From the NCBI GenBank assembly GCA_963682175.1, contig OY821779.1, positions 2,554,501-2,618,500 of the forward strand: 64,000 bases of DNA. The letters are read 5' to 3'. The stretch comes from Triglochin maritima (Eukaryota; Streptophyta; Magnoliopsida; Alismatales; Juncaginaceae). The position numbers and the translations under genes were made by a program. The notes beneath the pieces were generated by a model, which searched no databases, was not told the DNA's origin, and saw only the letters and a list, made by a program, of their open reading frames with translations. This document shows, in pieces, positions 11,135-25,700 of this stretch. Numbering within the stretch: position 1 is the first letter of the stretch; every line of letters starts with the position of its first letter.

Positions 11135-14100
11135 ATGTCTATCTTCAGTAGGTTCTTTTATAAACGGCCTCCTGATGGCTTGCTGGAATTTACTGAAAGG
11201 GTTTATGGTAAGCTCTGCTGTTTCCTTGTTTGTTATGTTTTTGTTGGTAAAATTAATTACTATAAGTTCCCATGTTGTATATTTGTTATCGTGGGTGTAA
11301 TTTCCACTTATTGTTATGCAGTGTTTGATTCATGTTTCTCAACCGAGGTTGTGCCGGAAGGAATGTATAATATTTATTTGCATGGGATTTTGAATGAATT
11401 ACACGAAGAATACGACGACTCTTCCTTTCTTGCTTTCAATTTTAGAGAGGGAGAGAAAAGGAGCCACTTTGCCGAGGTTCTCAATGATTACGATGTCACT
11501 ATACTAGATTATCCAAGGCAATACGAAGGATGCCCACTTCTTCCCTTCTCACTGGTTCAACATCTTCTCCGTGTAATTGATAGGTGGCTATCTCTTCGCA
11601 ATCATCAGAACATTGTACTTATCCATTGTGAAAGAGGAGGTTGGCCTCTTCTAGCATTTATCCTAGCTAGCGTCTTTATTTTCAGACGGGCTTATCATGG
11701 CGAGCAAAGAACACTTGAAATGGTACACAGGGAGGCTCCTAAAGGATTTCTCCAGCTATTATCACCATTGAACCCATTTGCATCTCAACTTCGATATCTG
11801 CAATACATTGCTAGAAGAAATATTTCTCCAGAATGGCCCCCTGTGGAGCGATCTCTTTCACTGGATTGCATCATTGTTCGTGCCATTCCTAGTTTTGATT
11901 CAAGCAATGGATGCAGACCCATAATACGTATGTATGGCCAAAATCCACACAACACTGACGGTTATTCTACTAACATGCTGTTTTCCATGTCCCAAAAGCG
12001 GAAACTCATACGACACTACAAACAGGTAAAATATGGTTACGTGTATTGATATCAATTTCAGTTTGTATTATGATGACTCACTGGTTTTATTCTTCTTGAT
12101 ATCTATATCAAAACACTGGTTTTTTATTCATGCAGACCGACTGTGATGTAATTAAAATTGATGTACAATGTATAGTACAAGGAGACACTGTTCTGGAATG
12201 TATTCATTTGGACTCGGATTCGGAAAGGGAAGTTATGATGTTTCGTATAATGTTTAATACAGCATTCATTAGGTCAAACATTTTAATGCTGAACTGCGAT
12301 GACTTGGATATTCTTTGGGATTCTAAAGATCGGTATCCAAAAGGTTTTCGAGCAGAGGTGAATTTTGATATGTTGTTTGCATCCATCTTTATTCATTAGT
12401 CTGTTAAAATCTAAATTTGATCCATATTTCAGGTTCTCTTTGGTGACGTTGAGAGTCTCTCACCCCCACAAGCTCCAGCTACAATGTTAAATAGAGAGGA
12501 AAAAGGAGGGTTGCCTACCCAGGACTTTTCGAGGGTGCAAGAGCTTTTTGGTGGTGTTGATTGGCTTGATAGCAGAGACAATGCTGCTCTATGGTTTCTG
12601 AAACAAATTTCAGCAAATGTATTGCAAGAAAAGTTTGAGAAGCTAATTTTGTCCGATGTTAAAGAATTGTCAAGATTCACCACCGACGCCGTTGACCAAA
12701 TTTCTTTGACATCTTCAATAGAGACTGATGAAGAAAATGATGAATCTGAAACTGCAGTAACTGTTGCCTCACTGGACAACGAGAGCAACCCCAACACATC
12801 AGAGACTGCCTCACAAACAGGAAATGACAATTTTGTTAACCAGGACGTCGACACTCATGCTCTCCTCTCTCGTGAACTCAGCATGCTAAATCAATCACCT
12901 CCCCAACAACCTGCATTGTCCTCAGCAGTTGATGTACATTTGTCAAGCCTAACGCAATCCACTGAATCACCTCCCCCTTCTCCATCTTCATTGACCCCTA
13001 CTAGCTCAGTATCTGCAGTTTCTGCACCTCTGCACCCTTGTCTTCCCACGGTGTGTAGTACAAGACACACTCCCCCGCCACCACCGCCGCCGCCACCTTC
13101 TCCTAATATGTCCAGCAAAAGGCCTTTTAATGCATCAGCACCACCTGCTGGCATCTCCAGTGGAGAAACTTCTTTACATCCATCTTCTTCTCCACTACTA
13201 CCTCTTGATAGTGTATCCAATAGTCCTTATCCTACATTTTCTTCTGGTGGGTATCCACCACCACCTCCTCCTCTTCATCCTCCAATAACATCTAAAGTGC
13301 CGGCTCCTCCATCAATCGGTTTTGCCAAATCCTTACAAGCCCCACCGCCACCACCACCAGCAGCAGCATTGATTTCATCTCATGAAGCTCCTCCTCCTCC
13401 ACCACCACCACCATCCATACCTCCATCCAATAAAGTCCCATCATCCCCCCCACCACCACAACCACCATCCCTACCTTCAGCCAATAAAGCCCCACCTCCC
13501 TCACCACCTCCACCACCACCTTTACCTATATCCGTTAAAGCTGCACCTCCGTCATTGTCTTATTCCGATAAAGTTCCATCACCTCCACCACGATCGCTGT
13601 CTTCTTCCAACAAGGCTCCTCCACCTCCTCCACCACCTCCTCCCAATCGGTGTGGTCAAGATGGTCCACCACTTCCACCTCCACCTCCTCCTAGGTCAAA
13701 TTGTGGGATTTCTCCAATGCCACCTCGTCCTACCGGCCGTGCCAATAAGGACCTTTCTCATCCTCCACCTCCTCAGGCACCAAAGCCTCCAACGGTTGTA
13801 CCTCCACCACCGCCTCCTTCGGGAAATCGTGGAAGTAAAGTTTCAGGTGCACCGGTGCCACCTCCATCTGTTGGAAAGAACAGGCCTTTTTCATCAAATT
13901 CTCCTAGAGTTCGCGGAGCTTTATCAGCTAATTGTGCTCCAAAAAAGGCTTCACTCAAGCCATTACACTGGGTGAAAGTTACAAGGGCCATGCAAGGAAG
14001 TTTATGGGCCGAGACACAGAAACATGAAAACCAATCAAGGTATTTGCACAGATATATGCACATACATCACGATTCATGCATAAATAAGATTTCAACACTG

Positions 14101-17100
14101 GCATCTTGAAGTTCCTCATTGATATCATATTGCGCTTTAGTTGTTTTCTGTAAAGTCCACCGAAAGAGCTATTACGGTAGTGTTGACCATTTAGCATGTC
14201 TACTTCTCTATATCATCTTTCTGCAAAGTACTGGCTTTCAACTATTTATATATTGTTATAGTGTTAGGTCGCTTTCCTTGTCTGATACACTTATTTATTG
14301 AGTGTTTTTTGTTAACAAGTTAGTTGAATCATTTGACTCTGTATTACATGTTGATTTTCCCCCCTTCAAATTGTGTCCAAAGGGCTCCAGAAATTGACAT
14401 TTCAGAATTAGAAAGTTTATTTTCAACTACGGTCACTTCTGGAGCTACCAGTGGAGATAAAGGTGGACTGCGGCGGGGGACTAATTTGAACAAGCCAGAG
14501 ATTATACATTTGGTATGCAATTTTTCTTGCAAAGAACAGTTGAATTTCAATACTTCTGATTGGTATCAAACGTCTCAAGACATACAAGCTTTTAACCAGT
14601 GTCAGGTGACACTTTCCCATGGTTTACATGTTCTGCTATCTTTCTTAATCTTATTTTGTTTTCATAGTGATTTTAATTAAGAGGGTAATGCATACCTCAT
14701 CACCTAGATAGTTGCTTCAGTTTCATCGTTTGAGCTGCTTTGCCTACAGTTTTTTAATGGATATTCATACTGTACCATGGTCAATTCAGTACCAAAGATG
14801 CCTTATGTATCCATTCCTTTCCCCAATTTCATTCCTTAAAAGTGTAGTTAGATTTCCCATCATAACTTTGACTGTGCTTCATATAAAGCTTCGAGGAGCT
14901 GTCAAACACTAACTGCCCTTAACATCCATGCTCCAGTTAATGGGTCATTGTTTAGGGAGGGATATGTCAATTATAAATACGATTGTATTTTTTTGCTTGT
15001 CAAAAAGGAATTCTATTTGTTTATCATGCACAATTGTTTGTAGATATGCTAAATTAGAAAATAGATACAGCATTTGCTTAAATATATAGGCTGTTTACGT
15101 TTCCTCTTTATTTTAGTCATAAACTAAGTTATTGAACATGCTCCAATTCCTAAAGATTTACAATGAAGGATCAATTTTTGTAGGTTGACATGCGCCGGGC
15201 TAACAATTGTGAAATCATGCTCACAAAAATTAAAATGCCTCTACAAGATATGCTTGTAAGTCTATGTTTTAGAAGTTTCTTTGTGAAACTGTCATTTTAT
15301 TTATTTAATATGCTATGTGTTTTCTATGGGAAATTTCATACTGCTGGGTTATATTGCAATTGCAGAACTCTTTTCTCAATACTAGAAATGTCTAAATCTG
15401 TATTTAGCATAGTGGATAGTAATTCTTAATGTTACAGTATTGTTAATTTTAAGAGTCCATACTGGGCAGGCTTCTGAAATCTTGGTACCAAAAGAATAAG
15501 AAGAATCAAAAGATAGTAGATTATTTTGAATTTGGGTAAGAAGTGGTTATTTATCACTCTATTAACATAACAGTAATACGTGAAACCTACTCACTCATAT
15601 TATGTTGGAAAGTAGCTTAAAAAGTTTTTTATTGGCAAAATATTATTTAGCACATGCATTTGGTTGTGTGACTTAGGTATAACCTTCATCTAATATAGCT
15701 GGAGGCCTGGAACTAAAAGTTATCAGCTTATAGCAATACCGTTTTTAAGAATCCAGTACTTGCAAGTTGCAGGTTTCTAAAGTTTTGGATAGGGAGAATC
15801 AAAGGATAGATCATTTTGATTTTGAGTAAGAAGTGGTTCTCCATTATCGTAATATGGCAAATCAACTTGTTGATCTTGTTGGATTTTGTTGACATGAAAG
15901 TTTTGACACATTCCTTTGGTTTAATTTAGGGTATAAGCTGGTATAGTTGCTGATCAATGTGAGTAGTATTTTTTAGAGTTGAAAGGAATGACAAATGCCT
16001 TACGTAGGCTAAATCGTGGATGTTTTAATAAGTTTTTTGCTATTAACTTTTTTTTATTGCTGTCACACAGTTGTTTCATGTTTGTATTGCTAGCTGCCAG
16101 TATAGTTTGTGTTATCATTAAGAAACTTTTATTACTCAGAAGATTCACTGAGTTATTTCATTCTTCTTACTACTTACTGGGTTCCACATGCATTGGTATC
16201 CTGTTTGGCTATTTGTTGGTTTCAATTGATGTTTCTCCTTATTTGGTTTCAGAGTGCAATTTTGGCTTTGGATAGCACAGTTCTGGATGTCGATCAGGTT
16301 GAGAATCTCATAAAATTTTGCCCCACAAAAGAAGAGATTGAGATGCTGAAGGTAGCGGTTGCATGTGTTAGAATTGAAATACACATTATGTACAAATCTT
16401 GATAGAGAAAATATTGTTTGATGCATGAGAATAATGAATATGTGCTTGTATCTGATGCATTATTCTTAAGAAATTACAAATAATCACCTATCCACTAAAA
16501 CTGACCCAACTCTTAATCCTACCAATACCATTGCATGTTTCATATTGGTTCAAAATGAAATCTCTTGTTCCACATGCTCGTAGTTCCTCTTTCATTGTTA
16601 AGTTCTCACTCCTCGATCTTCATAGACATCATGATTTTGTTTAATGCATCAAAGACAACAGAATGTCACAGTTGACTCTATGAAACCCGTTGATTTCCCC
16701 CTTCTACTTTTCCCGAAAAAAATTGACAAGGAAATTGTGTTTCTGCTTACACAATTTATGAATTGAAAATCATGTGATTTGCAACTTCCTCTGCATCTGA
16801 TGTTTTCTCTTAGTTTTCCTTAAAAAGTGGTGACGTGAGCATGTCCCTCCTTTTGAATAGCATTGTAGGTTTCTCTTTTGGATCATTGTAGGTTTCACCT
16901 AACAATTATGTGATTCTTGCTTTCTTCTAAATACGAAAGTAAGATGTGGATTTTAATTTTAATTTTTTTTGCTGTTTCTTTTGGATATATTGCAGTTCTT
17001 TTTTTCTTCAGAATTCTGGTTTCTTGTATTAGATTAATTTTGCGTACTTCAAAGCCTGCTAGTTAATGGTGCTGTTTCTGTAAAATTGTGTATCAGAACT

Positions 17101-20100
17101 ATACGGGAAAAAAGGAAGCACTTGGGAGGTGTGAGCAGGTCTGTTCTTACACTTATTTCATGCTTCCATGGCATTTTGATCTTTACAATCTGTGGTTGGT
17201 AACTGCAGTTCTTCTTGGAGCTGATGAAAGCCCCAAGAGTGGAGTCTAAATTGCGTGTGTTTTCATTCAAAATTTCTTTCTCAACTCAGGTATATTTTCT
17301 AATTATTTTCCATCTGCCAAGGGAAAAACTTTAACATGTTAAAATTTGTGCAGGTTGACGATTTGAGATCCAATTTAACTACAATAAATAATGCTTCCAG
17401 AGAGGTAAAAATAACTTTGCGATATTGTAAGCTTTCAGTGATCTACTCAAGTCTGATTGTAATTTTTGTCCACTCTAGGTAAAAGAATCAATTAAACTAA
17501 GGCAAATCATGCAGACGATTCTTACATTAGGCAATGCATTAAATCAAGGCACTGCCCGAGGTATTTCTTTTTATTTACTTAGATTTTTTGTTTTTAAAGC
17601 ATTTTGCATTTTGTTGTAAGTTGTATGCTTTGTCTTTATCCCCAGGATCTGCTGTGGGATTCAGGTTGGATAGTCTTCTTAAGTTGTCTGATACACGTGC
17701 TAGAAACAACAAAATGACTCTCATGCATTATCTCTGCAAGGTATACCATTTCAAAGTTAATTCATTTCTTTTAATATATTTTCACATGTAACATTTTCGA
17801 AAGTGAAAATTTCTTTTATTGTTGTTTCGCAGGTTATTTATCTTTGTTATAAGTTATGCCTTACATTAATTTCTGTGCACATTCGGTTAGTAGCCAATAA
17901 TTTCCTGTTTATGTCAGCATATAAACCCTTGAACAGTAGCTTATCAAACATAGAAAAAATGTAGTTGCTTTCACTCTTCTAACAACACTTGCAATTATGA
18001 TTAACATAAATAACAGTGGATGTTGTTTGCTGGTAATTGTAGCTTATCCTATTTTTTCTTAGCTAGATCATGGATGAATTCTTGCTAAATGCCATACCTT
18101 ATACTTCATTCTCTTTGGGCATCCCCTTTATCCCATGTATTTGCATTATATTTGTCATTACGTTGCTAGTCTTCGTCCTTGTTTTCATGATCCTCATTGT
18201 ACTTCTATTTTCAATTGTTTTCATGTTCATTAGCTTCTCCGGGAGAAAATGCCTGAGTTGCTAGATTTTGATAAGGACCTAATCCATTTGGAAGCAGCTT
18301 CAAAGGTACTTTATGTTGTTGCAAAGTAAAATGACTGTGAAGACATTTTTTCATTGATTGAGTCATTTCTTTGTTCTCAACCTTTCTTACCCAGATCCAA
18401 CTAAAATTAGTAGCGGAGGAAATGCAAGCAGTTAGTAAGGGTCTTGAAAAGGTGGAGCAAGAACTTACGGCATCAGAGAATGATGGAGATATCTCCATAA
18501 CTTTTCGCAGGGTATTGCTTTTTTTTAAACCTGCATTTTTGTTGATTAATATAATTTATTTTATGTAATTATTTGTTTGGTCAGCCTATCTTGTTTTGTT
18601 TTCTTACTCTGAAGTCACCTGATCATCTACTACTTAACAATTTCTTCCAAGTTCCTGGAAAACTTATTAGTCCTCCTTAGTCGACCATTAATAGTCTTTG
18701 CGTTATTCCATGAGATCTTTCAATGATTTTTTTTTTCAGTTTCACGTTCATTTATATTTCAATGTTTGCTTCTATTGGTTACCCAGCAATTTTTAATGCT
18801 TATGATGGACCATGCCCTCCTTGGATAGAAAGCAATTTTAGAGATGTTTCATATGTTTTTAAGCTTTCACTTATATAGGTAGTAGTCGAAGGATTTCAAA
18901 ATAAGCAACAATTGTTATATTCTTTTAAGATTTTACTTTTACAGGATAGCTAGAATAACAAAAGGTTAAGGTTATTCTTGTACGGTAGCTTATATATGAT
19001 GGGGCACTTTTTGATGGTTATGTTGCTTGTGCATTAAATCAATTTGTTGTTTGAAAATAGATATTGCTCACGTACTACAGTTCAAAAAAAAAACTTTGTT
19101 CACCTTCTAGACACCTCTTGAGTTGTGTCAAGTTACCTTTAATTTAATACATGTGCAGGTCTTGAGAGAATTTCTCCACACTGCCGAGGGCAAGGTTAGG
19201 TCCCTCATATCCTTGTATTCTGAAGTGGTGAGTCCCAAGCAACCATTGGCCAGTATCTAATTTTTACACTTTGTTTTTTGAATGCTTGTTGTGTCATCCA
19301 TGAAGGTTTAACAAGTGTGTTTTCTCAGGGAAGAAATGCTGACTCTTTGGCTCAATATTTTGGAGAAGATCCTGCTCGCTGCCCCTTTGAACAAGGTGAG
19401 GCATGCCTTTTTATAAGTTTCAGTTTATGTTTTCTCATTCGTTGGGACCAATGAGCTATACAACATATTTTGCAATGATACGGGTCTCTAAGATTTGTTG
19501 CCATGGTAGACCATGGAACAAACCGATTATCTGCTATAGTGAGTAATTCTTCATTTAAGTGTATAGAACTTTGTGACACCACAATCCTGTAAGTAGTTTA
19601 TTCAATGTTGATTTCCCCTTTCATGAGTTCAACATGTGGGTGCCTATAAGATGTATTTGTTGATTTGTGGAGATTGAGGGATTCCAATTTCCGTTTCATT
19701 TTGCAATTAAAAGAAAACAATGATATGACATGTATCATATGATTATATCTTTTTCATATTTATCAGCATTTGATCAACACATCCAAATGTCTTATCTAAT
19801 TCTTTCTTTATTTTTATTACATTTTCAACAATGGGATGCATAATGATATTGACTACGAAACACAAGTCATATCTACAAAACTTGGTCTTATTCATGGGTC
19901 GTTAAATCAATTGAGATGAAGAAAATTTTAGTAGTTAAGTGGTTGAAGTGAAAATATTAATTGAACAATCAAGTGAAGTAGAAACAAGGTCATATATTTA
20001 TATGGATGGAAATGTAGGAGGATCGGACCCAATGAAATGATAAGTCAAGGAAAAAATATTTGACTATCAACCAGATAAGTTTGAGATCTATACACATGAA

Positions 20101-20465
20101 ATATATCTTCTTCAAATAGTTTTAAGATAACTAAAATGCATGTGTGAGCAATGCTGTGTGAAATCATAACCAATTCTCTACACTATACTAGGTGTTAATC
20201 TTCCACTTCTGTAGAAGTTTTACTTGTTATCTAGAAGTATTTCTTCTTAGCCTACCCCAACTAGTTTGGGATTAAAGCCTTTGTTGTTGTTTATGTTCTT
20301 GTGATGGTATTTTCTTCTTGTCTCACAGTGACATCTATTCTAGTCATATTTGTGAATATGTTCAAGAAATCTCGAGAAGAGAATGCTAAGCATGCTGAAG
20401 AAGAAAAAAAGAAATTAGAGAAAGAAGCAATGAAAGAAAAAGCAAATTCTTCTTTAAGGAAATGA
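11135..20465 (+). CDS. Class II formin (FH13/FH14/FH20-type) with PTEN-like domain
   Basis: Class II formins nucleate and bundle actin and can bind microtubules. Seventeen exons join in frame to about 1239 residues: 11135-11207, 11322-12025, 12136-12357, 12433-14039, 14383-14512, 15184-15255, 16253-16351, 17097-17138, 17209-17289, 17354-17404, 17479-17560, 17646-17740, 18234-18305, 18395-18511, 19159-19227, 19329-19395 and 20329-20465. The N-terminus (MSIFSRFFYKRPPDGLLEF) begins a PTEN-like phosphatase plus C2 module, about residues 1-345. The catalytic loop reads HCERGGWP, so the CX5R arginine is absent and the domain is probably a lipid-binding pseudophosphatase, as in relatives. Residues about 515-815 are the proline-rich FH1 region, with poly-proline tracts. 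FH2 starts at KASLKPLHWVKV (about 838). The C-terminus is a short charged tail (EEEKKKLEKEAMKEK) before TGA at 20463. The exact paralogue cannot be assigned by eye. Confidence 0.9.
20244..20296 (+). mobile_element. SINE 3'-end fragment in the last formin intron
   Basis: The sequence CCTACCCCAACTAGTTTGGG followed by a TTGTTGTTG tail is the characteristic 3' end of a common plant SINE group, different from the SINE at 5263 and 40698. The 5' boundary and a target duplication were not found. Confidence 0.5.
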
Positions 20466-22799
20466 TCAAATTATGCTACCATTGGCAATATATGGACATT
20501 CTTTTTCACCTGGTCGCATGATCGTGGACCATTTATCCTTCGAGTAGAAAGGTGCAACTTATTTCTAGCCTTAAATTTTTTCTAGATGCTTTTGGTAGAA
20601 CAACTTGTTGGGATACTTTGCTTTGATCCATAGGAAAGTGCAGGTTTTCTTGGTGCTTGTTATGCTGTCCCAAGTGTATAGGAGCAGTTTCATACTGTAC
20701 TTCAAGTCTTCAAAATTTTGATGCTTAGACAATAAGCATGGTTCTCTTCCTCTGTAAGTTGAAATTCAATTGTTTTGCTCTTTGGTGTTGAATTTTTTTT
20801 AGCATTTTTTTTTTGCATAGCAGAAAATAACAGTGTTCGTAGAGCTGTGATGGTCTTCTATTCAATTTATTTGGTTGGATAATGTGGTGTACAAGTAGGA
20901 AGATAGAAAGGTGGCCCCAGTTGTTTGTGAAGATGTTGTAACTTTCGATTTAGGTTGTTCTAATGTCTGAAACTATATTTTCAGGTACAAAGGTCAAATT
21001 CTTGATTCAGATAAATAAGGATCATCATTAGTCACTTTGTCCTAAACATAAGAAATTATCTTGGAGTAACTAATACTGTGTAAGTGGAGTTTGTGTCAGG
21101 AACTTGCGATATCAAACTCTACTGAACATTGTCTCCTTAGGACACATAATTACATTTTTATATTTTCGTGATTTAAGTTGCTAACACTTTCCAAGACTCC
21201 ACTGAGAGCAATGGGGTCGGTATCGGTTAGAAACTTATAATGTATAGAGCGAGGTCAACTTGAACTTGAACTTGAACTTGAACTTGAACTTGAACTTGAA
21301 CTTGAACCAACAAGATCCCAAGGGTGGGTTTTGACAGTACAGAACTATTGCCTGACAAATAGTATTGTTGAAAATAATGTTTTTAATTTGTTAAGTAACT
21401 AGATTTGAACTTTAAAATATGGTTACAGAAATGCTATACCGTTTCGCTTTTATAATATTTGTTATTTCTTGTAGGGCTATAGTCTACACTTAGAGAAGCA
21501 AGGGGAAGGAGTTCCTTGCTCCAGTGCATCAACAACAACTCTGTATTCTAATCCCATTGTAGCACACAGGGAATGATTTGCAGCAGTTAAGACATTTCAT
21601 GTATATAAGTGATATAAGGCCCTTCTCTGTAGGGTTTCTGCCTATATTGATCACCATGGTTGTGTGGGCATATACTATTCAGGTTTCGTGAAGGAGGAGC
21701 GCCCTTAGATCTTCTTTTATGGTATCAAATCATATTTAAAGCTTTCACCCGATGATTTGTATCACTGTAGGCTTAGTAGCATTATGTTTTGTAATCCCAC
21801 CCTCTTCAACTCTAGCATGCACGATGATGTATATATTAGTTTTTGATAAATGTAGTGGAGCCATTCCAATGATCTGGACCATCTGGTGCACGAAGTACTC
21901 TGAAGACTACATCCCATTTGTTTATAATCTCCATGCAACTCTTTTTTGTGGTATTGGGAAAGATCAGTATATAAACTTGCAGATAGCGTGATTATTGCTC
22001 ATATGTGAACGATACTTATTTGCTCATATGCGAATTTAAGTTGACAAACTTATGTGTGAAGTGATTGAGCCGTGTACTAAGTTAAATCAAAGTTGGGGTT
22101 AGGTAACTGGAATTTGGAACTGGAATTCAAAGCTGAAAGCTGTGATTCTATGCAACAATCTAAGGCTTGTAAGTGCGATCTAAATCCTAATAAGTATTTC
22201 CCCTCTCTTTAGAGATAATTTCTTTGAACAAAATGATCACCAAAACAACGAGCTGTTATTTTGCATGATGCTGGATTAATCTCAAGAGTATTTCTGTTGA
22301 CACATCTCGTGTGATTCAGTCAACCGACGCTGTTATAGCAGCAGTCATTTTGGTGACGCTGGTGACTGGTGAGTGCACATCAAATACGTTCACGAATCAC
22401 AAAACATTCCAGAGTCAAGAGATGAAAGGAAGAGCCACCACCCACCAACCAGGTAGGCAGCAGCTGACTTTAAAGCAACCATATATTTGGAATTTTTTGA
22501 AAGAATATAAGCATTTTCAAAATATATGTAAAACTATAGAAAATTCGTTTGGAGTTTTCCTCCCTGGATTATCTTGTGAACTTAGTACTTCGATCATCGT
22601 ATGCAACACCGTAACCGTAACGTCAGTTAGACGTCGAACTAAAACATCGTACATCGTCGTTACAACAACTTACGTTCTCAGATCTCAACAGCCACCACCA
22701 AAGTCACAAGTCAGAAACCATTTCTAAAAACCCAAACCAAACCAAACCAAACCAAAATCCCTTAACTCCACATTCCCATTTTCCGTTCCATTCCATTCC
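20466..22799. other. Intergenic region, formin to golgin, with a hexanucleotide microsatellite
   Basis: Contains the formin 3' UTR and the golgin promoter. A perfect TTGAAC hexanucleotide repeat of about 8.5 units occupies 21257-21308. A stretch rich in AACCAA repeats lies just before the golgin ATG (about 22735-22765). No other gene is recognisable. Confidence 0.6.
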
Positions 22800-25700
22800 A
22801 TGGCAGGTTGGATATCTTCGAAGCTCAAAGTCGCCGAAAACCTCCTCCAACAGGTACCAAATTAAAAACTCAAACCAAACCAAATCCTTCCAACTCCCTC
22901 ACTATAAAAACCAACGAATCCTCCTCCTTTTTCTCTTCAGATCGACCAGCAAGCGGCGGACTCTCTCCGGAAGAATGATCCCAACAGTCACATACCTCCT
23001 TCTCCAATCCAAATCCAACACCCCGATGCTGACGTCAGACCTGCCGATCCCATCCCCCTCAAGCTCCAACTCAACCGGAAACCCTCCCGATCCGCGCTCC
23101 CTTCCCCCTCCGTCCCCGATCCGGAGCGGCGAATCCCCCCGGAGAAGGTCAAGAGTTCGGGTCCGGCGGATGGGGACTGGACTGAGCTGCTTGGGGCGGA
23201 TACCAAACCGGCTAGGGTTTCTGGACCGGCGGTGGTCAGACAGAAGAGTGTGAAGAGGCGTGGCGGTTTGGGGTTGAGGAAGTCGGAGGTTGGGGATGGG
23301 AAAGCTGGGAAAGGGGATTCCGATGTTGGTTCTGGTCCCAAGTCGGTTGAGCCGGTGGATCGGGATGTTGGATCTGGTGCTGGTGGAATTGGGAGTGCTG
23401 GTGTTGGTCGAATTGCGGATGTGAAGGGAGAATTGAAAGAGGACGGTGGACGGGTGCCAGAATTGGATGAGAGGTGTTTGTCAGGGACGGTTGTTGGGAG
23501 CTCTGCTCGTGCTGGGATGGCAGTCAGGAGCTCGTCGGGGGAGAGCGGGAGGTCGGATTCGGAGACGGACTCGGGGTCTTCAACTGATTCGGAAGCTGAG
23601 AGGGTGAGGAGGGAGGAGAGGAGGAAGAGGATGGAGCGTATCAATGCAGAGAGAGCTGCTGAGGTCATAAAAGAACGGGAAAATATAGTTGCAAGATTGG
23701 AAGGGGAGAAGCAGAGTCTGGAGAAGATCCTCGAGGAGCGGAAGAAGCAACAAGTGCAGGAGGTTTCTTTCTTCCCGTTGAATCCTTGTGTTTTGCCTGG
23801 GTTTATGATTATATTTTGTGCGTGACATTTACATCACCTAGATAGAGTTTATTTATCAAGTATTAGCATTCCTTTATTATTTCTAATATTTACAGAATTG
23901 TCTTCTGGAATCGAATCTGATATCAGGCATCAGAATTGCAAACGACAATGATGGAAATAATGGAAGCCGAGGATTTAGAGAAGCAGAGGCATAACAGTAC
24001 CAGAATGGAAGTGCTAGCTCGATTGGCCGCGCTTGAGGTTCTACAACCGTATTTGGGTTTATACTTTATACTAAACAAAATATGCTTTTTCACACCTAAT
24101 AGTTTGAAATATGCATCTATGGGGGTTGGGTCATTATATTCTTACTAACGGAAAAACATGTTGCAGAGTACAAATGCTGAGCTTGCTAGATCTCTTGCAG
24201 CAACACAGTGGAGTCTTGAAGTAGAGGTATGTGTTAAAATGACTATAGTTTCTCAAATACGAGTCCTCTACATTTCAACCTTTTCTACAAAAACAAGGGT
24301 CATATTTAGTATTTTGAATATTAGCTAAACCCTATGTTGCTCATTGTTTGTGAACAGACCAACAAGGTTGCTGAAATTCAACGACAGATAGAGGTTAAAA
24401 AACTTGCCCACGAAGGTGTGTTTCTCTTCAACTTCCAATGACTTGACAATCCACTATTTCAAATCAGTAGCAATTTGTTGTAGTGTTGGATTCTGACGTG
24501 GAAACACCCATTCATGTTGCCTACTTGTCTAATGTTGATTAGGTTATTGCTCTTGCTTTTCTTCTCTATATGCATGATTAAAGGAAAAATATTTGATCAA
24601 GAAAGCTTAAAAGTGCTCCCACGTTTTCAACCCATCTGTTATTTGACCAAACTTCACTATCTTAGTGACGCATAAGTTGCCATTTCCCCTTGGTTCTCGC
24701 ATCGATTATATTGATTCCATTAAGCTTGTTGGGAAAAAAAAGTCCAAGAATCAAAGATGCTGCCTTTTACATAAAACGATTTCGGCATTTGGAAATCAGT
24801 TAAATAGCTTCTCGCTTCGGCGTGTGTCAAATGTTTATTATTAAATAAAATAATTCCATCACCAATAGTATTTTGAGGAGAAGATGGTTGAGAACCAACC
24901 AAGGAATCAAATAATCCTGTATCTAAAAAATCCCTTACGAGTTCCAAAATATCCCCCTAAGGGGGTCCGTCATTCAAGGGGAAGTAGACTACTCAATAAT
25001 TTCACATTTTTTTTATGTTGAATAAGCGATTTAGAAAAAGGACTTCTAAGAAGATACTTGGGATGGAGAAAGAAACAGGGCATCTTTGGCAGACTGATCT
25101 TTCATAGAACCGATGAACAAAAAATCTGTTTGGTGGCCGGTCTCTCTAACAGCCTCTAAATTGCAACATCGACTCTTAGATTATGTCGTTTCCGATTGTC
25201 TTGACAAGTTCCTTGTGAGGATTCTTTCTCTTGTACATGCCATTCTTTTTTCTGCCCATATACAAATGGTGTGATGCATTTATAAACCCATGAGGGTGTG
25301 TGACTTGTCAAAATTGATATCTCTGAAGTCAGAAATTGGTTGGCAATAGAATCACTATTTGGTATACCCATTGGTTTCTTTCTTTATATACCTTAGTTTA
25401 AGAGAGTATAATATTGTAGATGTAGTTGTCATGGTACCTTTGCCTGCTAGCAAAAACTGATTGCTACTCTTATCTATCCTTTTGCAGAGCTTCAAAGGAA
25501 GATGTCGAAGTTTCATCAAAGTGCAGCGTCCATACAAAAGGTGTGGCTTCTTTTCCTACACGACTATTTATATATTGTTTACATGCAATTTTTGGCAATG
25601 GATTTGTAGGTTTATTTCATTCGAACTTCTTAGTGTATTATTGCACTGATTACGGTAGACATAGTTATTCTTCATTATATTTCACAAGTTGATGGGAACT

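Noticed and set aside
13382..13975. His/Leu-rich ORF on the plus strand within the formin
   Set aside because: Alternative-frame reading of the poly-proline FH1 coding region.
22988..23668. 226-codon minus-strand ORF opposite golgin exon 2
   Set aside because: Antisense of the Ser/Gly-rich golgin region. The plus-strand frame is continuous with the other golgin exons.
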